A DNA stretch of 20,931 nt from a virus. Both the position numbers and the translations under genes were made by a program. This document shows positions 1-10,700 of this stretch, piece after piece. The stretch spans positions 1 through 20,931 of IMG/VR virus record IMGVR_UViG_3300030103_003499; one strand, given 5' to 3'. Below the pieces are notes generated by a model that saw only the letters and a program-made list of their open reading frames with translations, had not been told where the DNA came from and ran no database searches. Position 1 is the stretch's first letter, and each line of letters opens with the position of its first letter.

Positions 1-543
1 AGCACCCTTAATGTATTTGGTTTTAAACATGAAGGGCAAACACAAGACTACCATTTTGTACGTCGATGGAATACTTACGAAGGCGGTATTAACATACACT
101 TGCCACTTCATACATTTGACCTTCAAAACGGTAGTTGGTCAAGCGGGTGGAATAACCTGCAAGATATAGACAGTGCATATAATGATTTGGTGTTGAGTTT
201 TGAGGCTGAGAGCGGAACGTTAAATGGTTGCTTTGATATAAACTTTCGTCATGGTTTTGATGTGTTAGAGATATCAACTGGAGTCAACGAAATACGTGGT
301 GAAGAGTGGTGGAGTCGATGGGGTTTGTTTTGCAATGATGTATTGATAGCAGAAACAGGTAGGGTATATCCAAGATTGTCAAATTTGTCTGTACCTTTTA
401 AATTGTTTGTAGGTTCACAACCTGTAAGATTGGAACTGAAATGGCAAGCCAACAACAAACCACCAGATACGTCTACAGATACGATTATTTCTAGAATGGA
501 AATATATGGTGCATCCATATGGGCATGCAACACTAAGAGGTAA
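1..543 (+). CDS. 5'-truncated virion/tail fibre-region protein
   Basis: This reading frame is open from the first base of the window, so the gene begins upstream and only its last 180 codons are seen. An internal TTG at base 100 could act as a start but has no need to. The visible part is rich in aromatic, Gly, Asn and Ser residues with predicted short beta strands (for example an EEWWSRWG stretch and a closing Ile-Ser-Arg-Met-Glu-Ile-Tyr-Gly strand), which suits a beta-sandwich virion or receptor-binding protein. It is followed after 2 bases by the next virion gene, whose ribosome-binding site (AGAGG) lies in its last codons. I do not recognise the family. The role is inferred from position at the head of a run of structural genes. 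Confidence 0.7.
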   Translation, partial: STLNVFGFKHEGQTQDYHFVRRWNTYEGGINIHLPLHTFDLQNGSWSSGWNNLQDIDSAYNDLVLSFEAESGTLNGCFDINFRHGFDVLEISTGVNEIRGEEWWSRWGLFCNDVLIAETGRVYPRLSNLSVPFKLFVGSQPVRLELKWQANNKPPDTSTDTIISRMEIYGASIWACNTKR

Positions 544-545
544 AA

Positions 546-1214
546 ATGGGTAAAATAGCGAATCAATACTTTGAAGGTGGGCAAGCACCAACGGCAGCAC
601 AGTTAAATGCGGTGTATAACAGTGTTGCTAGCAGTAGTGTACAAGACGTCAATATAAATACTGAGTGGGCACAACGAAAGCATTTTAGCGGTTCAAATAG
701 AATAACAAGTCTTTACACATTTGATTACGATGGCACTGCAGATTGGGCAACAAGTAGCACTACTTTTACAACCATTGAAAATGTATCAGGAACGCAAAGC
801 AAAGTTCTTCCTAACTATACCACTCATGGAAATGTAATTGTTCGAGTGCATGCCAGTGGTTTAATAGCAGAGTCAGTTTTGTCAGACGCAGGAGATGGAA
901 ACGGACAGTCAGGTCAAACAAACTACAATACATTTGCTTTTAGATTGTTTATGGGTGTTACCGCTGGCGGTAGCGCAACGACTGTTGACGTTGCAAACTG
1001 TACATATAGCTTTACCGGCAAGGCAGCAATTACAAACAGAACAACATCTACCGCAGGGAAAATTTACTTTCGCAACTTTTGTTTTAGTGGATTAGCTACA
1101 CTCTCACCAAACGTTGTAATTGACTCTATTGAACTTCAAGCATGTGTAGGGTATGCATCCAATACAGTTAACATTCAGCACAATCACATACAAGTTATTG
1201 TAGTGGAGAACTAA
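546..1214 (+). CDS. putative beta-rich virion/tail protein (222 aa)
   Basis: The product begins with a pattern often seen in phage fibre and neck-region proteins: a short strand, a Gly turn, then Pro-Thr-Ala-Ala-Gln-Leu-Asn-Ala and a helix (residues about 5-30). The rest is Thr, Ser, Asn and Val rich with alternating strands and no membrane segment or catalytic motif. The start ATG has an AGAGG ribosome-binding site in the end of the previous gene. Its stop overlaps the next start by one base (TAATG), so it is probably translationally coupled to the following gene, which has a similar N-terminal design. A structural role is inferred. No family is recognised with certainty. Confidence 0.75.
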   Translation: MGKIANQYFEGGQAPTAAQLNAVYNSVASSSVQDVNINTEWAQRKHFSGSNRITSLYTFDYDGTADWATSSTTFTTIENVSGTQSKVLPNYTTHGNVIVRVHASGLIAESVLSDAGDGNGQSGQTNYNTFAFRLFMGVTAGGSATTVDVANCTYSFTGKAAITNRTTSTAGKIYFRNFCFSGLATLSPNVVIDSIELQACVGYASNTVNIQHNHIQVIVVEN

Positions 1215-1930
1215 TGGCATTTACCAAACCGTTTACATACGCAGATGGATCTGTCTTATCAGCCACCAACCACGCATCCAATGAAGATGCATTGAGGGAA
1301 TATGTCAACCAAGAAATCATTGCTGCTGACGTATCTGTGGATACCTTTGTTGGAGAGAGTATTGCTACCCCTCGTCTTATTACTTCTGTACAAACTGGTG
1401 ACTTTGTTTCTAAGACTCTTCAGGGTGTATCGAAAATACGACTACCACAAGCATTTACTTGGTTCACCTCGACCACTAAGAGCAGTAATCAAGTCAGCCC
1501 TACGGTCCAAGACTTTCAGTCATTAAACAACACTGGTGCAGAAGTAGTCATTTTGAAGAACAATACAAAGATTATGATTACATTCTATGCTAAAGCATTT
1601 GCTGATACAAACAGCACTGTTACCAAATCACCAGGGCAAAACCTTTGGGACAATAAGTTTGTACTTCAATATGAAAAGGATGGATTGATAACCCGTCTTG
1701 ACGGCACTAGGGCGTATGTATTTGAGTTTGATACTGCTGGATCAAGTACACCACTACCTCCAATAGACGCTGGAGAAGAAGGTGAAGAAGCAGGTCATCG
1801 AAGCATAATGATGACTCGTATGCTAACATTGAACGCAGGCAGATATAAGTTTTCAGTGGCAGTCAATGCCAAGGTTGAGAAGGGGCAGATTAACTGTCAA
1901 ACATTTACAATAGAAACATTCCATGTGTAG
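1214..1930 (+). CDS. putative virion/tail protein (238 aa)
   Basis: The N-terminus (Phe-Thr-Tyr-Ala-Asp-Gly-Ser, then Leu-Ser-Ala-Thr-Asn-His-Ala-Ser-Asn) has the same plan as the preceding protein: a strand with a Gly turn followed by a helix with a conserved Asn. The middle and C-terminal parts alternate strands and polar turns, with an acidic loop near residues 180-195 (a run of Gly and Glu). A GGAG ribosome-binding site lies 5 bases before the ATG. The two proteins may be paralogues or two parts of one appendage. This is inference from design; overall residue identity looks low. There is no sign of enzymatic function. Confidence 0.75.
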   Translation: MAFTKPFTYADGSVLSATNHASNEDALREYVNQEIIAADVSVDTFVGESIATPRLITSVQTGDFVSKTLQGVSKIRLPQAFTWFTSTTKSSNQVSPTVQDFQSLNNTGAEVVILKNNTKIMITFYAKAFADTNSTVTKSPGQNLWDNKFVLQYEKDGLITRLDGTRAYVFEFDTAGSSTPLPPIDAGEEGEEAGHRSIMMTRMLTLNAGRYKFSVAVNAKVEKGQINCQTFTIETFHV

Positions 1931-1937
1931 GTGAACT

Positions 1938-2804
1938 ATGGCAATCGGAGCAGGATTAACAACAGCAGCATTGTTGGCAGCAAAGGCAGCAGCGGCAAAA
2001 GGAGCTGGGGCGGCAGCAGCAGCCGCTTTGCCAGCACTAGGTAAAAGCGCATTGTTAAGTGGGGCAGGTACAGCCCTTGGAGCACTACCGGACATTATCC
2101 CAAGTAAATTTGAGCGTGACCAAAAAAAGCGACTTCGTGAAATGCAGCGCAAACAAGAAATGGGTCTGCTTGGACTAACAGAGCGTGAACGTGCTCAGAT
2201 TGAAGCTCAGATGCGTGGCACTAGACAACAAGCACAACAGTTTGCAGATGCTGAACGTGCAAGGCTCACACAGCCCACAGCACAGCCACAAATGGCATTG
2301 TTGGGTCAACAGATGGCGGATGAGAGCAGACAGCGTCTAGAAGCAGATTTGGCATCACAGATACTGGGTATGGACCTGACACGTCAAGCACAACAAGAAC
2401 AAGAGATAAAAGACCTCGAAGCAGCACAAGCCCAATACAAAAGGACAAGAGCAGAAGGCTTAACAGCACCATTTCAATCTGCTGCTGAAACAGCGGCCAG
2501 TCAAATAGCACTAGAGCGTTTACTTGGTAACTTTGCCCAACAGCAAGTACAACAGGCAGGTCAAGTCGCAGCAGCACAAGAAACTGGTAAGGCTATTGCG
2601 CAATCAGCCTTAAGCACTCCACAAGGGCGACAAGCATTGCAAACAACCATAGGACCAACCTTAGGACTAGACGCCTCGCAAATAGCATTGTTTACTGAAG
2701 ACGGAAGCATAAACGATGTATCTTATATGGCACAACCAGATAGACAGAGAGAGGCTGAGGCTGCTGCATTGCTTTTGCAACAAATGATAACAGGGAGACA
2801 ATAA
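1938..2804 (+). CDS. putative internal virion / ejection protein, gp14-like position (288 aa)
   Basis: The first 50 residues are a long Ala- and Gly-rich hydrophobic stretch that could insert in or cross a membrane. The remainder is charged, Gln- and Ala-rich and strongly helical (about residues 55-240). This layout, small with a hydrophobic Ala-rich N-terminus and long helices, and its place ahead of a mid-sized and then a very large helical protein match T7 gp14, the smallest of the three proteins ejected to build the DNA-translocating channel. Homology itself cannot be shown from sequence reading alone. ATG follows the previous stop by 7 bases. A helical scaffold or neck protein is the main alternative. 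Confidence 0.7.
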   Translation: MAIGAGLTTAALLAAKAAAAKGAGAAAAAALPALGKSALLSGAGTALGALPDIIPSKFERDQKKRLREMQRKQEMGLLGLTERERAQIEAQMRGTRQQAQQFADAERARLTQPTAQPQMALLGQQMADESRQRLEADLASQILGMDLTRQAQQEQEIKDLEAAQAQYKRTRAEGLTAPFQSAAETAASQIALERLLGNFAQQQVQQAGQVAAAQETGKAIAQSALSTPQGRQALQTTIGPTLGLDASQIALFTEDGSINDVSYMAQPDRQREAEAAALLLQQMITGRQ

Positions 2805-2805
2805 G

Positions 2806-4743
2806 ATGGCTATTCAACAAGTAGGTGGACAAGGGGTATATGTCATTACTGGTAGCGGTCGTGACCCTAGAAAAACATCAAGTGGACAGTCATGGGCTGA
2901 CTTGGTAACACAACAGAAGTACATGTTGATTAAGCAAGCTCAGGCAGATGCCAAGCAACGTATTGACAGAGAGTATGCTGATTACGATGCCAGATTAAAA
3001 GCATATCAAGATATGCAGGCTGACATTCGCAAACAGATTGATCTGGCTCGTGGCGATGTGTCTGCTCTTCGATTGAAGGAGGCAGAAGCACAGATACGCA
3101 TGAAGGAGTTGCAGTACAAAGAAGAAGCAGAACGAGCAAGAGGGCGGAAGCAAGTCATCACATCTGGTGACGGTAGTCGTAGTGGTAGTGGGCGTAGCCG
3201 AGGGCAAAGAAGGTTTAGTCAAGAAGAGTTTAACAAAAGTCTTGACAGTGCAATTGATAAGTCTGCTAAAACAGCAACACAAGAATTGGCTAAAGCAGCA
3301 GACAAAGTAAGTTCACAAAAGTTACGGCAACTAATACAAAAAGGCAATCCAAGTTTTTATGAAGGTGAAGAACTAGAATTTTTTAAAACTTTGGATGCCG
3401 ACACTCAACAACAAATAACCAATGCCGTAGCAGCTAGACAAAGAAGTACAGACTTACTGTCAACACGAGCATTGTATGAAGAAAATGCAGATAATCCAAG
3501 TGAGCAAAGAAGAATTATTGACGAATACCAAGGTCTTGCAGAACAACCTGATACTGGAACAGGTACAAGCAGTGGTGGCACTCAATTTAAAACAGAAAGA
3601 TTTAAAGATCAAAAGCCTGTACCTGAAGCACCAAGTGTAGACTATAGCGCAATGATTACTCCACTTGAAGAGCGTATACGGTCATTGGAGCAACAACTTG
3701 TATCGGGTCAAGCACCTACAGCACCTAACTTAAACCAAACAGACTTGATGCGACAGATAGCAACTGAAGACTATGGTCTGAGAAGTTCATATAGACCACC
3801 AACACCAGCACCAACACCAACACCAGCACCAACATCTGAAACAGAAATGGCAATGGATGTATTGGGTGCGAGTGGTCCTGATGGTTTGTATCCACGTGAT
3901 GCAGCCCAAAGCGCACAGATTGCTTCATTGGTAGCAGACCCTGTACGACCACCTATTCCATTTACCATGCAGGAAAATGTTAGTCGTGGTGTTGTTGAAA
4001 AAGATAGACCAAGAGAATCATTGGGTGGATTGCAGGCTGATCAGTTTGAGTTTAAGCCTTCAGTAGTAGAAAATGTAACACCTGAGCCTGAGCCAGATAT
4101 ACAACCATACATACGACCCGAGATTGAACCTAGAATACAACCTAGACCAATGCAGACAGAAATAGGTGATGCTTTAAGGCAAGAGTATACAGACAGAGTT
4201 CTCACTCCACCAACACCAACACCAACAGGAATACCTCGACCAACTGGTAGCATCCAAGAGTTGTACGATCGTATGTTGCAAACACAAAAGAAGCCAACAC
4301 TAAAAGCAGAGTTCGACCCTGTTAAGTTTGGCACTCCAATGCAAAAGAAGCAACTGGCATTGGAAATGATTATGCAAAAAGCACAGGAGCTTGGACCAAG
4401 CAACCCTGCGTACTTAAAGTTTAAAGATCAAGTTATACAAGAGTTAGACCGAGTACTTGACCCCAAAAAATACCGTCAGATCAAAATGGTTGAAAAGAAT
4501 CAAGCACAGAATCGCGGTGATTACATGGCACTTGCGAAGCAGGTGCGTGGTCTTAATAAAGTCAGTGCTGGATTGGTCAGTAGCTTGTTTCCAGTAAACG
4601 AAGAAACAAAAGCAGAAGATGCTGATAGAATGTACAAAAATGCGCAGAAGCAAATCCGTACAAACATACCAAACTCACTTCAACAGAAAAAGAGCAATGA
4701 GTTCTTAGACTTAATGTACTTGGCATACATGCAAGAGAAGTAA
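2806..4743 (+). CDS. putative internal virion protein, gp15-like position (645 aa)
   Basis: This is a hydrophilic, mostly helical protein. Residues about 35-120 form a charged coiled coil. A basic Gly/Ser/Arg linker follows (about residues 120-140), then another helical part to about residue 235. Three proline-rich linkers come next: PTPAPTPTPAPT near residues 330-340, a Pro/Glu/Ile/Arg tract near 425-450, and PPTPTPTG near 468-475. The C-terminal about 150 residues are helical and Lys/Gln rich. No signal peptide or membrane segment is seen. A GGGAG ribosome-binding site in the end of the previous gene supports the ATG. By order and size it corresponds to T7 gp15, but the proline-rich middle is not a gp15 trait I know, so the call rests on context. 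Confidence 0.65.
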   Translation: MAIQQVGGQGVYVITGSGRDPRKTSSGQSWADLVTQQKYMLIKQAQADAKQRIDREYADYDARLKAYQDMQADIRKQIDLARGDVSALRLKEAEAQIRMKELQYKEEAERARGRKQVITSGDGSRSGSGRSRGQRRFSQEEFNKSLDSAIDKSAKTATQELAKAADKVSSQKLRQLIQKGNPSFYEGEELEFFKTLDADTQQQITNAVAARQRSTDLLSTRALYEENADNPSEQRRIIDEYQGLAEQPDTGTGTSSGGTQFKTERFKDQKPVPEAPSVDYSAMITPLEERIRSLEQQLVSGQAPTAPNLNQTDLMRQIATEDYGLRSSYRPPTPAPTPTPAPTSETEMAMDVLGASGPDGLYPRDAAQSAQIASLVADPVRPPIPFTMQENVSRGVVEKDRPRESLGGLQADQFEFKPSVVENVTPEPEPDIQPYIRPEIEPRIQPRPMQTEIGDALRQEYTDRVLTPPTPTPTGIPRPTGSIQELYDRMLQTQKKPTLKAEFDPVKFGTPMQKKQLALEMIMQKAQELGPSNPAYLKFKDQVIQELDRVLDPKKYRQIKMVEKNQAQNRGDYMALAKQVRGLNKVSAGLVSSLFPVNEETKAEDADRMYKNAQKQIRTNIPNSLQQKKSNEFLDLMYLAYMQEK

Positions 4744-4744
4744 A

Positions 4745-7700
4745 ATGAAACTGTCAGCAGCAGACAAAGCGTTAATACAACAAATTAAGCAATACGACCC
4801 AACGACAGCAGCAGAACTAGAGGTTGCAATTATGTCGGGTGTGGATGCGGCAACCATACCAGTATTTCTTGATATAGCATTGTCAGCAAAAACAGATGCC
4901 CTCGGTGCTCCTTTATACACAGAGGACGAGCGCAAGCGTGTTGTTAATGACTTGATGAGCACTGCTTTGACTGCTGACTATGGTGACTTTGCTGAAACGG
5001 CAGTGCGACCTGCGCAGCCAAAGTTTGGTTTGACTCCAACGATGCCACAAGTTGTACCGAGTCCTGACAAACCATTCAGTGCTCGATTGAAGAGTGCAGT
5101 ACAACCACAGGCATATTTTTTGGAGGGTAAAGAACCTGGTACAACAATGTACGGCAAGTTTCAAGAGGGGTTTGATCTAGAGCCACAACTGGATGCGGTG
5201 TTGCCACAACTGTTACAGCAGTCGTTTAATTTAGAAGAATCTGAAGTAGACATCTATGTCAATAGTTTTAAAGACTTGTACAATGAAAATCGAAGACGCG
5301 GCAAGTCTCAGTTAGAAGCACAACAGGCGGTGATGGATACCTTGTCTGGGTTTGCAGATGTAAAGCCATTGGAGAAGAGGGACAAGAAAGAACCAGAAGG
5401 CGGTTTAGCAGGTGCGCTAACATATAGATATGAAGACGTAGGGATATCTAAGGGCATACCAGACTTTGATGCTGATCAAATGCGGTACCTGCGCAACATC
5501 AAAGAAGCCAAAGTACAACAATACATGGCAGAGCAAGAGCCTTTGGTAGGTGAGACAAAGATACCACACTATCGTTTTAATGCAGGCGGTCGGTCAATCA
5601 CTATACCAGTAAATGTGTATGAATACTTCCAGGCAAACAAGCAGCTTGCAGACGATGTGTTTCAAGCAGATAGTCCATTGTTGACGAACTATGACATATA
5701 CTTGAAGGAGTACTTTACAGAGAATCCAGTAGTCGCAGGGTTAATACCTAAAACCACACTAGATTTGACACCAACTAAGGCTAACAAAAAGGCAATGCTT
5801 CGTATAGATGCATATGAGAAACTTGGTGGTGGTGAATGGTACACGGACCCTGTACGTAAAAGTTTGGTCATGTCCAATCCAGAAGCCTATGCAGATTTGG
5901 CATCTAGTACACAGATACTGAGCAAAGAAGGTTTGCTTGGTGGTGCCACACTTGAAACACCCCTTGGATACACCCTTAAAATGGCGATGGCTATACCAAC
6001 CGCACTTGTTGTTGGAGCTACAGAATATGTAGCCTACCCTGCCATCAAAGCAGTTACTGGAGAAGACTTTGCAGCAAGGGGTCAGGAGCAACGAAGGCTA
6101 ACGCAACCTGAGTTTGAAAAAGACCCTGTGCTAGGTGCGATTGCTGCTGACAAAGGTATTACAGGTCATGTTGGTGATGCGCTTGACAACTTTGGTGTAA
6201 CTGGTTCAGAACGAACCAGTTATGACGTTGCCCTTTTAGGGTTTGACCTGTTTCTTAATCCAGACATAGCAGCAACAGTGGGTGCTGCCAAAGGATTGTA
6301 TAGCATAGCTAGTACCGGTCAATTGATAAAAGCAAGAAAGGCTCTTGGTGAGGCAAACAAGGCATCAGACTATGCTAATTTAATAGGGTCAAGTACCTTG
6401 AAGCCAATACTGGATGACTTCAACTTGGTGTCATACACTGCCAAGAAGATAGCTCCAAAGCACGTTGACAAGATTAGCAACTGGAGTATGGGTGACGGTC
6501 GCATATTGCTTACAGCAGACGTGCAGAAGAGTCTGTCTGCTAGAAATGTAGCCAACAAAAGTGCTACTCCACTTGATGATTTGGCAAACGTTGGACTAGA
6601 TGAAACCGGCTATGCCACTAATGTTAAAAGACTGGTGGACGAACAAGGCATCGATGAGGTTACAGCAGTCAAGCAGTTAGATGAACTGTACACCAACAAC
6701 AAAGCACTGGATGAATACAACGAGTACGTAAAGATACTTGATGAAGCAGAACAGGTTGGGTTTGAGCAGGCTATACAAAGTGCCAAACAACGTGGAGTAG
6801 TGGCAGATGTAAAGTATCTAGAAGACTTGTACACTAGTCGTGCTGATGAAGTGTACAGCGGCATGACTAAAATAGGTCGAACACAAGATGCACTTGATAC
6901 CATTTATGCTCGTAAGTTGGTATTCGAAAACACACCAACAATGCGTGGCTTGGAGAAGATACAGTTTGTTAGTCGTGATGCTGCTATTCATAAAGATGCG
7001 TACCCTAAGTTTCTAGAGCGTGTAAACAACGACCCTATAGGTCGAGTGTTTAAAAGGGCTATTACTCCAAAGACTCGTACTGGCATGGAAATGGTACCTG
7101 CTGCTGAAGCGCGTGGTCGATATGGTAGCGACTTCGACACTGTTACAGTTGCTACTGAAAAGCCTGACATAGTGTTTTACCTAGATAGTTTCGATGCAGA
7201 TTTATTGAAGGCGGAGATAGAGTCATTGCCACTTCCTGCGGCAACCTATGAGCGCATTACCACATCGCTTGATCAAGGTAAACTGTACGGTGATGACTAC
7301 AATGAAATACTTGATAGAGTCAACACCAGGCAAGCAATGGTATTGCAGGAAGGTTTAACTACAGAAGACATCAACTTGCTTGGCGACAAACTCCAAAAGA
7401 GACTGAGGGAAGCTGAAGGCACTACGGCAAGACAAGGTGTCGCCGCTTTTGATGCAGCAGGGGCTATGTATGAAACCATGACGGATGCCTTTGGAGCGGC
7501 AAACAAGTGGGCAAGACGTGCATTGGGTAGGTCTAAGCCTGTACTCAAAGATATGAATGCTCCAAAGACAGCACCCAAAACAGCCCTAGCGTATGAGCAA
7601 GAACAGATGGTGGCTAAGATACAAAGGCAGGCTGCCGGACTGGATGAGAAACTGAAGAAGCAAACGAAGCAGCTTGTTAAAGGCAAGTCTACTGAAATGC

Positions 7701-10700
7701 GCAAGGCATATGGCATTGATGGTGATATTGGGGTTATGGATGCTGTTGGGCATATGGTTATTGGGCCAATACCCAAGACCGATGTAGGGGCCATGAAGCA
7801 AGCAGCAGCGTTGGAAGACACCTTGGACTACATGTTTCGTCAGCTGATATACGCAGATTACGATGTGCTTAACCTCAACTATTATGACCGTGCATTTGCA
7901 TTTAAACAAGTGGTACTTGAAGACCTGTATTCTGTTGAAGGTAAAGAAGCCTACAAACTGTTTTTAACAGACACTGCTTCAGAAATGATTGAAGACCCAG
8001 GTAACTTTTGGAACATATTTGGTCAGCGTATTGATGAATGGAGTAAGAAAATCAAAGAAGAACGCATAGACGTTATGGACCCCAATAACCCTACGGTAAA
8101 GTTACGGGACGTGGCATATTACAAAATCAACAGAACACTAGACCCCAACGATATACGTAGAGTTGATGCTGAACAGGCATTGGCAAGTATTGAACGACTA
8201 GGTTCTGGTTCGTATTTCTATGCTGAAATGCGTAGAATACATGACGGTTTGTTGGTTGAAATGATTAACCGCAGCTTGAAGCCTACAGATGCAGGTACGT
8301 TGTTTAAAGGGCAGGATGTAACTCAAGAGTCTTTTGACACTCTGATGAAAGCAACTATACATGAACTTGCAACAGCAACATCAGTAACAGAAGACATCAT
8401 GAGCAATCTGCGTTCCTTCGCAGACATGGAGTTACGATACCAGAAACTAAAAGCAGAAGTAGATGTTGATCAACTAGACGACATCCAGTCGCAGATACTT
8501 GAGAAGGTACAGGAACTTGTAGACGACACTGAGTTCGATGTAAAGTTTGAGAAGAAGTATGAACTTCAAACCGTAACAGAAACTGGTCAGATAGAAGTGC
8601 TTGACTCTTTGGAGACTATTAAAGCACAGTACACGCTTGACATAGAGTCATTGAGAAACACCAAGGAAGCCAAGATTGAGCAGGAGCTCACTCCAATCAA
8701 AGAAGACTATGAAGAGCGTATTAAGAAAGCCAGAGAGAACAAGGAAGAGCAAGTACGCAGTAAAATAAAGCGTGAAGAAGATGCAAAGGCTAAGGCTGAA
8801 ACAGACCCTATTGAAGCAAAGCGTAAAGAAGACAACAAAAAACGAAACAAACGATACAGGGTACAAGAAGCAAAAATCAAGGCAGATGCACAAGCTGAGA
8901 AAGATGCACTTGCAGGCACTGGTTTAAATAGACAACAGTATCGTGACAAAGTACAAGAAATTATAAAAAAGTATGACCCCTTACTTGAGCGAGCTAGAAA
9001 AGAACGTGTGGAAGATGTGGGCAAAATAAATGCTGAAGCCGCTGCCAAGAAACTAGCCATTGAAGAAAAATACTCAGCAATCAAAAAGAAGCGTAATGAA
9101 GAGTACGCTGCAATACCCGAAAAAGAAAGACCACTTAGTAAAGTAGCCAAGCTCCGTAAAGAACTTAAAAAGAAAGAAAGCGAGATACGCAATCGATACG
9201 AGAAGGAACGTGCAGACAAAGCCGCCAAACTGATGGAGACTCGTAGAGAAATTGAGTCTATGGAAAAGCAGGGTGTGGCTGCTGCCAATGAACGTGCCAG
9301 ACAGGCAATACGTGACAAGTACGATGAACAGTTACAGGAGATCAAAGACGAGTACAAGTCGGTACGTCAGCAAGGTTTGTTGGCACAGTTAGAGTGGTTG
9401 AGTACTCGTATAGACCTAACAGACACAGAGTTTGGCAAGATACGCGACATCCTCAAAACTCCATCTGATCCAGATACAGTACGTGACATGGCATACAAAG
9501 CAAATGAGTATGCGACTATTATGCTCCGTAACAACAAAATACTTGAGCGTGGTTACACCTTAGATGAAATGGAGAAGACCTTAGCTGACTTTATGAAAGA
9601 CCCAGAATACGGTAAGATGTTGTTTGGTCTGAAGCAATACGAAGAGTTTGAAAAGCAATTTAGTCGTCATGGTTTGGGAAAAGTGCGTCAAAATATACGT
9701 CAATGGATTGATAACAACATTTCAGAAGATATACGAAAGAAGGGTGCTTCTGCCCTAAATTTTGTACAGAAATTTTTGGGGTACACTCAGCAAATGTTTT
9801 ATGTTTCTACTCTAGCAACGGCAACACGTTCTCATGGGATAAACGTTGCATCTGGTAACATTATTACATATGCAACCACTGGACGCGACATACGAAGTGT
9901 AGACACTTTAAAATCTGCATCAGGCACTGTGTGGTATGGGTCGAATGAACTTGATCCAAGAGCATATGAAATTGCTGTTACCACACCGACAGGTCAAAAA
10001 TACACATACCGTCAGATATACGATGCGATTATAAAATCTGGGGTACGTACGCAGTTTAACTTTGTAGACAATGTGTTGGCAGAAGGAAAGTTAATTACAT
10101 ATTTGGAAGCCAACAACAAAAAGTACAGTGGATTCAGCAATGGTTTTATGCTTCGTATGAAACAGATTGAAAGTGCAGGTGTAGAGTTTGCCGATAAGTT
10201 GTCTGAAATACTTGTTCAAGAAGATATGATGTTCCGAAGTGGTGCAATGATTACAGCACTGAAAGAAGGAATGGCATTTGACGAAGCAGTAGAGTTGGCT
10301 CGACGTTCATTGTTTGACTACAATGATTTGACCGCACCTGAGAAGGCATTGAGCACCTATGCCTTTGTGTTTTACAACTTTTCACGTCAGGCAGCAGTAG
10401 ACTTGCTTCGAGGTATGTTAAACCCAAATACACTGGGTCGGTACCTCAACATGATAAAGCTGCATCGAGGTATGAACCAACTGTCTAGAGCCTTGAATGA
10501 TGACAAGCGTTTTCCAAATGAAGTGTTTATGCCAAGTTACACGGCAGTGCGTGGGTTTACAGACTACAAACCTGGTGGCAAACAGTCCGAGTATGACTTC
10601 TTTAACATGCGACCTGCCATACCTGCTGTAGAAAGCGTGGCATTAATAGTGGATGCGTTTAATATGTACAACGTTGTAGAAGACACTACACCAGTGATGA

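Noticed and set aside
7297-7821. 174-codon open frame on the - strand in the giant gene
   Set aside because: Antisense shadow with Ser/Cys/Leu bias and no signals.
8707-9357. 216-codon open frame on the - strand in the giant gene
   Set aside because: It mirrors the Lys/Glu coiled coil, whose codons read as Ser/Leu/Phe on the other strand. No ribosome-binding site, and the + strand gene is continuous.
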